DNA from: Frigoribacterium sp. Leaf186
GTDB lineage: Bacteria; Actinomycetota; Actinomycetes; Actinomycetales; Microbacteriaceae
Assembly (NCBI RefSeq): GCF_001423905.1
Contig: NZ_LMPQ01000009.1
Location: forward strand, 1-64,000
Direction of reading: 5' to 3'
Length of the DNA: 64,000 nt
In this document: in pieces, positions 59,556-64,000 of the stretch
Numbering within the stretch: position 1 is the first letter of the stretch
Layout of the letters: every line of letters starts with the position of its first letter
Notes under the pieces: model-generated
What the model was told of the DNA's origin: nothing
Seen by the model: the letters and a program-made list of their open reading frames with translations, nothing else
Databases searched by the model: none
Program-made: the position numbers and the translations under genes

Positions 59556-60382
59556 GCGGTGGCTCCCAACGAGAGACTGCGGACGACGTGGCGCGGCTTG
59601 ACGCCGGTCATCGTGGCGGGGTCGAGGGCCGCGCGGCGGAGGCGGCGCGTGTAGTCCTCGGCGGGCGAGGTGAGCACCTGGGCGGTGGCGCCCTGCTCGA
59701 CGACGGCCCCCTGCTTCATGACCAGCACGCTCTCGCTGATCTGCTGCACGACGCCGAGGTTGTGCGAGATGACGACGTAGGTGATGCCCGTGTCGACCTG
59801 GATCTCGCGCAGCAGCTCGAGCACCTGGGCCTGCACCGACACGTCGAGGGCGCTCGTCGCCTCGTCGCAGATCAGCAGGTCGGGGCTCGAAGCGAGTGCC
59901 CGCGCGATGCCGATGCGTTGGCGCTGGCCGCCCGAGAACTCGTGCGGGCGGCGGTCGAGCGCCGTCGAGGGCAGCCCGACCCGGTCGATCAGGCGGGCGG
60001 CCTCGGTGGCGCGGTCCTGCGCCGACCGCACGCCCTTCAGCCGCAGCGGCTCGGCGACGATGTCGCGGGCGCTCAGGTGCGGGTCGAGCGAGCCGTAGGG
60101 GTCTTGGAAGACCATCTGGAACCGGTGCCTCAGGGGCCGCAGCCGCGCCTCCGACAGGGTCGCCAGGTCGGTGCCGTCGAGCACGATGCGCCCGCTGGTC
60201 GGCTGCAGCAGCCGCATGACCGCCTTGGCGATCGTCGACTTGCCGCAGCCCGACTCGCCGACGATGGCGAAGGTGCTGCCGCGGCGCACCGAGAACGACA
60301 CGTGGTCGACGGCGCGGTGGGCGCTCGTGCCGCTGCCGTAGTCGACGACCAGGTCGTCGACCTCGAGGATGGTGTCAGACAC
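59552..60382 (-). CDS. Peptide/oligosaccharide ABC transporter ATPase (DppF-like)
   Basis: 276 aa from GTG 60382, overlapping the DppD-like stop by 8 bp. Walker A VGESGCGKS, Q-loop MVFQDPYGSLDPH, signature FSGGQRQRIGIARAL, Walker B LLICDEATSALD and switch ISHNLGVV are intact. The oligopeptide extension (YTRRLRRAALDP) follows. Partner of 60375-61259. Confidence 0.93.
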   Translation of the reverse strand: MSDTILEVDDLVVDYGSGTSAHRAVDHVSFSVRRGSTFAIVGESGCGKSTIAKAVMRLLQPTSGRIVLDGTDLATLSEARLRPLRHRFQMVFQDPYGSLDPHLSARDIVAEPLRLKGVRSAQDRATEAARLIDRVGLPSTALDRRPHEFSGGQRQRIGIARALASSPDLLICDEATSALDVSVQAQVLELLREIQVDTGITYVVISHNLGVVQQISESVLVMKQGAVVEQGATAQVLTSPAEDYTRRLRRAALDPATMTGVKPRHVVRSLSLGATA

Positions 60383-61259
60383 GGGTGGCCTCCGGGCGGT
60401 CGCTGCTGCTGGTCGTGGTCGTGGCGGGGGTCTCGTCCCAGGCGCCCAGGGTGGGCACGGCGGCGAGCAGCCCCTGGGTGTAGGGCTCGGCCGGGTGCTC
60501 GACGATCTGCCGGACGTCGCCCGACTCGACGAACACGCCCGCCTTCATCACGTGGATGCGGTCGGACACCAGGCGGGCGACGCCGAGGTCGTGGGTGATC
60601 ATCAGCAGGCCGATGCCGCGTTGCTCCTGCAGTTCGAGCAACAGGTCGAGGATGCCGGCCTGCACCGTCACGTCGAGGGCGCTGGTGGGCTCGTCGGCCA
60701 CGATCAGCTGCGGCTCGCAGGCCAGCGCGATCGCGATCAGCACGCGCTGCAGCATGCCGCCCGAGAGCTGGTGCGGGAACTTCTTCAGCTGGGCCGTCGG
60801 GTCGGGGATGTGCACCTGTTCGAGCAGGCGAACGGCCCGGGCGGTGACGGCGGCGCGCCCGCTGGCCGCCCCCGCGATGCGGATCGCCTCGCCGAGCTGC
60901 GAGCCGATCGACCGCACGGGGCTGAGAGCCGTCATGGGGTCCTGGGGGATCAGCGCGACGGCTCGCCCGCGCACCGTCCGAACCGCCGAGGCGTCGGCGA
61001 GCACGTCGAGGCCCGTGATGCGCACGTGCCCCGAGACGACCGCGAGGTCGGCGGGCAGCAGCTGCAGCACGCCCATGGCGGTGGTCGACTTGCCCGAGCC
61101 GGACTCGCCGATGATCGTGACGGTCTCGCCGCGGGCGATGTGGAACGAGACGCCGTCGACGGCGCGCACGACGCCGTTCGTCGTCATCAGCTCGATCTGC
61201 AGGTCGCGCACCTCGAGCAGCAGGTCGGCGTCGGTCGCGGCGGGGGTCGTGGGGCTCAT
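60375..61259 (-). CDS. Peptide/oligosaccharide ABC transporter ATPase (DppD-like)
   Basis: 294 aa, ATG at 61259 overlapping the permease stop (ATGA). Walker A IGESGSGKS, Q-loop LIPQDPMTALSPV, signature LSGGMLQRVLIAIAL, Walker B LIVADEPTSALD and switch ITHDLGVARL present, with the C-terminal EPYTQGLLAAVPTLG of DppD-type proteins. In actinobacteria such importers often carry plant oligosaccharides as well as peptides. Confidence 0.93.
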   Translation of the reverse strand: MSPTTPAATDADLLLEVRDLQIELMTTNGVVRAVDGVSFHIARGETVTIIGESGSGKSTTAMGVLQLLPADLAVVSGHVRITGLDVLADASAVRTVRGRAVALIPQDPMTALSPVRSIGSQLGEAIRIAGAASGRAAVTARAVRLLEQVHIPDPTAQLKKFPHQLSGGMLQRVLIAIALACEPQLIVADEPTSALDVTVQAGILDLLLELQEQRGIGLLMITHDLGVARLVSDRIHVMKAGVFVESGDVRQIVEHPAEPYTQGLLAAVPTLGAWDETPATTTTSSSDRPEATRV

Positions 61260-62293
61260 GCGAGGGTTCCGTCCTTCTCGGTCGCCGACGCGCCGGGCCG
61301 CAGCCCGACGAACTTACGGAGGCGCGAGGCCGCCGACCGGCGCGGCCGGTCCCGCAGGGCGTCGCCCAGCAGGTTCACCCCGACGACCAGCAGCACGATG
61401 AACAGGCCAGGGATCGTGACCATCCACCACGCGGTGGTGACGTAGTCCTGGCCGTCCGAGATGATCCGGCCCCAGGTGGCGAACGGCCGTTGCGGGCCCG
61501 CCCCGAGGAAGCTCAGGGCGCTCTCGAGCAGCACCGCCTGGGCGAGCAGCAGCAGCACGACCAGGGTCGCCTGCTTGATCACGTTGGGCACGACGTGGCG
61601 CAGCAAGATGGTGAAGCGGTTCAGGCCGAGGGTCCTCGCCGACGACACGTAGGGCTTCTCCCGTTCGACGAGCACGAGCGACCTCGTCAGTCGCGCGACC
61701 TCGGGCCACTGCGCTATCGCGATGACGAAGGTGATCACCGGGATCGACGGGCCGAACAGCGCCACGACGAGCAACAGCATCATGAGCAGCGGCAGCGACA
61801 TCTGGGCCTCGAGCAGGCGGCTGATCAGCGTGTCGGCCCAGCGCCCGTAGAAGCCGGCGATCGAGCCGAGCACGACGCCGATGGCGCCCGAGACGATGAC
61901 GGCGAGCACGCCGATCGCGAGCGAGACCTGCCCGCCGTGCAGCACCCGCGACAGCAGGTCGCGGCCGAGCTGGTCGGTGCCGAACAGGTGACCGGCCGTC
62001 AACGGAGGCGCGAGGCGGTTGCCGAGGTCCTGGCCGTTCGCGTCGGGCAGCGGCAGGGCCTGGGCCAGCACGATCGGGACGATCACCACGAGGGCGGAGA
62101 TCGCGCCGACCCACAGCTTGACCCGTGCGGCGGAGGACCGCCTGGCCGCCTCGGACCTCTTGAGCAGGCGCGGCGTGACCGCGGTGGGTCGCGCCTCCTG
62201 TGCTTCCGCACCGGCGGTGCGGGCGGTCGCGGCACCGGCACGGCCGGCCGTCGTCGGGCCGGACGGGCGTCCGGCGGTGTCGAGGTGGCTCAT
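61256..62293 (-). CDS. ABC transporter permease (DppC-like)
   Basis: 345 aa, ATG at 62293 overlapping the DppB-like stop (ATGA). A ~50-residue Ala/Arg-rich cytoplasmic start containing a GGAGGCGCG repeat precedes six helices. The sequence LAPPLTAGHLFGTDQLGRDLLSRVLHGGQVSLAIG is the DppC signature, and the EAA-like loop is SSARTLGLNRFTILLRHVVPN. Confidence 0.92.
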   Translation of the reverse strand: MSHLDTAGRPSGPTTAGRAGAATARTAGAEAQEARPTAVTPRLLKRSEAARRSSAARVKLWVGAISALVVIVPIVLAQALPLPDANGQDLGNRLAPPLTAGHLFGTDQLGRDLLSRVLHGGQVSLAIGVLAVIVSGAIGVVLGSIAGFYGRWADTLISRLLEAQMSLPLLMMLLLVVALFGPSIPVITFVIAIAQWPEVARLTRSLVLVEREKPYVSSARTLGLNRFTILLRHVVPNVIKQATLVVLLLLAQAVLLESALSFLGAGPQRPFATWGRIISDGQDYVTTAWWMVTIPGLFIVLLVVGVNLLGDALRDRPRRSAASRLRKFVGLRPGASATEKDGTLA

Positions 62294-63225
62294 GCGGCAC
62301 TCGCCTTTCCGAGCCGCACGCGCGGATCGAGCAGGGGGTAGGCGAGGTCGATCAGCAGCTGGACGCCGACGGCGAGCAGCGACGTGACCAGCACGGTCGC
62401 CTGGATGAGGGGGTAGTCGCGGGTCTCGAGGGCCCGCACGATGAGCGACCCGACGCCGGGCCAGGCGAACACGACCTCGACCACGACGACGCCGTTCAGC
62501 ATCGCCGCGAAGCGGGTGCCGAGGGCCGTGAAGACGGGGATCGCCGAGTTGCCCATGGCGTAGCGCCAGGTCAGGGCACGCTCCGAGACGCCGCGCGAGC
62601 GGGCCACGGTGAGGTAGGGCGCCGAGAAGTTCGTCGCCATCTCGCGCCGGACGAGCCGCGAGATGAGGGCCACCTGCAAGATGGCGATCGTCACGGTCGG
62701 CAGCACGAGGCCGCCCCAGGTCGCGAACCCCGAGGCGGGGAAGACCGGGATCACCACGGCGAAGGCGCTGAGCAGCAGGATGCCGGTCCAGAAGTCGGGC
62801 ATCGACTGGCCGGCGATCGCGACGACGTTGACGCCGGTCTCGCTGCGGGTGTCGGTGCGGCGGGCCATCCAGACGCCGAGCGGGATCGACACGACCGCGG
62901 CCAGCAGGATCGCCGCGAACGACAGGGTCAGCGTGTACGGCAGCCGTTCGAGCACGACCTGCACGGCCGGTGCCTGGAACGAGTACGAGGTGCCGAGGTT
63001 GCCCGTGAACAGCTGCTGGAGGAACACTCCGTACTGCTGCAGCAGCGGGTCGTCCAGGCCGAACTGCTCGCGCACCGCGGCCAGTTGCTCGTTCGTGGCG
63101 AGGGGGCCGGCGTAGGCGACGGCCGGGTCGCCGGGTGCGAGGCGGATCAGCACGAAGACCGTCGACACCGTGAGGAACACGGTGAGCAGGCCCTGGCCGA
63201 GGCGCTTGAGGACGTAGGTCGCCAC
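62290..63225 (-). CDS. ABC transporter permease (DppB-like)
   Basis: 311 aa from GTG 63225 (VATYVLKRLGQGLLTVFLT), 2 bp after the binding-protein stop. Six helices; the N-terminal FVLIRLAPGDPA and LGTSYSFQAPAVQVVLERLPYTLTLS blocks and the loop ARSRGVSERALTWRYAMGNS are typical of DppB. Pairs with DppC to form the channel. Confidence 0.92.
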   Translation of the reverse strand: MATYVLKRLGQGLLTVFLTVSTVFVLIRLAPGDPAVAYAGPLATNEQLAAVREQFGLDDPLLQQYGVFLQQLFTGNLGTSYSFQAPAVQVVLERLPYTLTLSFAAILLAAVVSIPLGVWMARRTDTRSETGVNVVAIAGQSMPDFWTGILLLSAFAVVIPVFPASGFATWGGLVLPTVTIAILQVALISRLVRREMATNFSAPYLTVARSRGVSERALTWRYAMGNSAIPVFTALGTRFAAMLNGVVVVEVVFAWPGVGSLIVRALETRDYPLIQATVLVTSLLAVGVQLLIDLAYPLLDPRVRLGKASAA

Positions 63226-63227
63226 GG

Positions 63228-64000
63228 TCAGGCCCCCAGTCGGACGGTCGAGAGCGGGTACGAGTTCGACGACGCCAGCTCGAGGCCCTCGACGCGCTCG
63301 CGGCGGGCGAGCACCGACTTCGGCACGAAGGCCCAGGCGCACGGCCAGGTGTCCCACGCCGCCTGCTGCGCCTCGGCGAGCCGCTGCTGGCGCAGGGTCG
63401 CGTCGGGCTCGGTCGAGGCCCGGGCGATGGCCTCGGTGACGTCGGGCTTCACGTAGCCCTGGTAGGTGTCGCGGGTCTGCTCCTTCTCGGCGGTGCCCGC
63501 GTACATGCCCTGCAAGATGGTCAGCGCGAGCCCGGTGGGGGCCGAGAAGCCGTTGCCGAGCAGGTCCCAGTCGCCGGCCTTGCCCTGACGCCACTGCAAG
63601 ATGTCGCCGCCCGGCTCGAACTGCTGCAGGGTGGTCCGCACGCCGATCGCGCCGAACATCTCGACGAGGGCCTCCATGATGAAGGTGTCGCCGGCGAACT
63701 CGCCGGTCTCCCAGATGATGCGCAAGGTGAGGTCGCTCGCGCCGAGCTCGGCGAGCGTGCTGCGGGCCAGGTCGGGGTCGTAGGTGTACTCGCCGGTCTT
63801 CGCGTAGCCGAGCAGGCTCGACGGCACGACGCCGTCGGCCTGCGTCACCGAATCGGTCAGCACGTCGCGCACCAGGGCGCGGCCGTCGATCGCGTGGCTG
63901 AGCGCCTCGCGCACCCGGGCGTCGGCCAACGGGTGCCCCTCGGGCTTGCGGAAGTTGAAGAAGATCTGGTTGATGCGCAGGCTCGACGCCTCGTCGAGCG
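63228..64000 (-). CDS. Family 5 extracellular solute-binding protein, 3' part
   Basis: 257 codons of the C-terminal half are visible; the 5' part lies beyond 64000. RINQIFFNFRKPEGHPLADARVREALSHAIDG is the classic SBP_bac_5 segment, with later YDPDLARSTLAELG. It captures the substrate for the Dpp-like importer and was probably the first gene of the operon that runs to 55519. No peptide versus sugar discrimination is possible from this part. Confidence 0.9.
   Translation of the reverse strand, partial: LDEASSLRINQIFFNFRKPEGHPLADARVREALSHAIDGRALVRDVLTDSVTQADGVVPSSLLGYAKTGEYTYDPDLARSTLAELGASDLTLRIIWETGEFAGDTFIMEALVEMFGAIGVRTTLQQFEPGGDILQWRQGKAGDWDLLGNGFSAPTGLALTILQGMYAGTAEKEQTRDTYQGYVKPDVTEAIARASTEPDATLRQQRLAEAQQAAWDTWPCAWAFVPKSVLARRERVEGLELASSNSYPLSTVRLGA

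Noticed and set aside
1-64000. tRNA, rRNA, riboswitch, insertion sequence, integrase or attachment site
   Set aside because: I looked through the intergenic regions and recognised none; small non-coding RNAs could be missed without covariance searches.

Overview
The window is high-GC, densely packed bacterial chromosome with GTG starts, many 4-bp ATGA/GTGA overlaps, LAxTG sortase-anchored proteins, an ANTAR regulator, an aztABCD-type zinc locus and a SipW/TasA pair. This combination fits an actinobacterium of the Microbacteriaceae type (Curtobacterium/Frigoribacterium-like). That placement is inference; there is no rRNA or tRNA here to confirm it. I see no phage, integrase, insertion sequence or real CRISPR array.

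Layout. 1-7.5 kb: truncated lipoprotein, small protein, ChrA-type transporter, GAF-ANTAR regulator, LAYTG surface protein, small membrane exporter and a DesK/DesR-like two-component pair. 7.7-12.5 kb: a three-gene ABC system (two ATPases plus a 1079-aa FtsX-like permease) whose two ATPases are degenerate in complementary ways. 12.6-18.3 kb: XRE regulator/SDR pair, DinB-like protein, VanZ-like scrap, photolyase-like FAD protein and APH-fold kinase. 18.4-23.4 kb: sugar ABC importer (binding protein and two permeases) with a GH10 lipoprotein, a likely xylan/xylo-oligosaccharide unit. 23.5-31.6 kb: Nei-type glycosylase, methyltransferase, MarR, ZIP transporter, SDR remnant, SipW-like peptidase with its TasA-like partner, GrpB, DUF1905 and VOC proteins. 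31.6-38.0 kb: AraC regulator, then the zinc locus (aztA divergent from aztB-aztD-aztC-aztD) around a Zur-like operator. 38.0-46.9 kb: PhzF protein, LAFTG surface protein with lamin-tail domains, separate LigD-type polymerase and ligase genes, GT2 enzyme, membrane protein and EEP nuclease. 47.0-52.5 kb: a TcuA-like flavoprotein, GntR regulator and TctCBA importer, with TGTATACA operators at both promoters. 52.8-54.7 kb: sugar isomerase and Gfo/Idh dehydrogenase. 55.5-64.0 kb: a nearly continuous minus-strand catabolic operon: Dpp/Opp-type importer, aldo/keto reductase, HpcH/HpaI aldolase, BNR hydrolase or lyase, and SDR.

The recurring theme is plant-surface carbohydrate and acid scavenging (xylan, tricarboxylates, deoxy/uronic sugars), plus zinc acquisition and surface display.

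The most notable features are the complementary-degenerate ABC ATPase pair, a GGAGGCGCG mini-repeat that forms terminator stems between genes and also lies inside several coding regions, REP-like nested palindromes, the two diverged AztD copies, and gene remnants (SDR tail, VanZ core).
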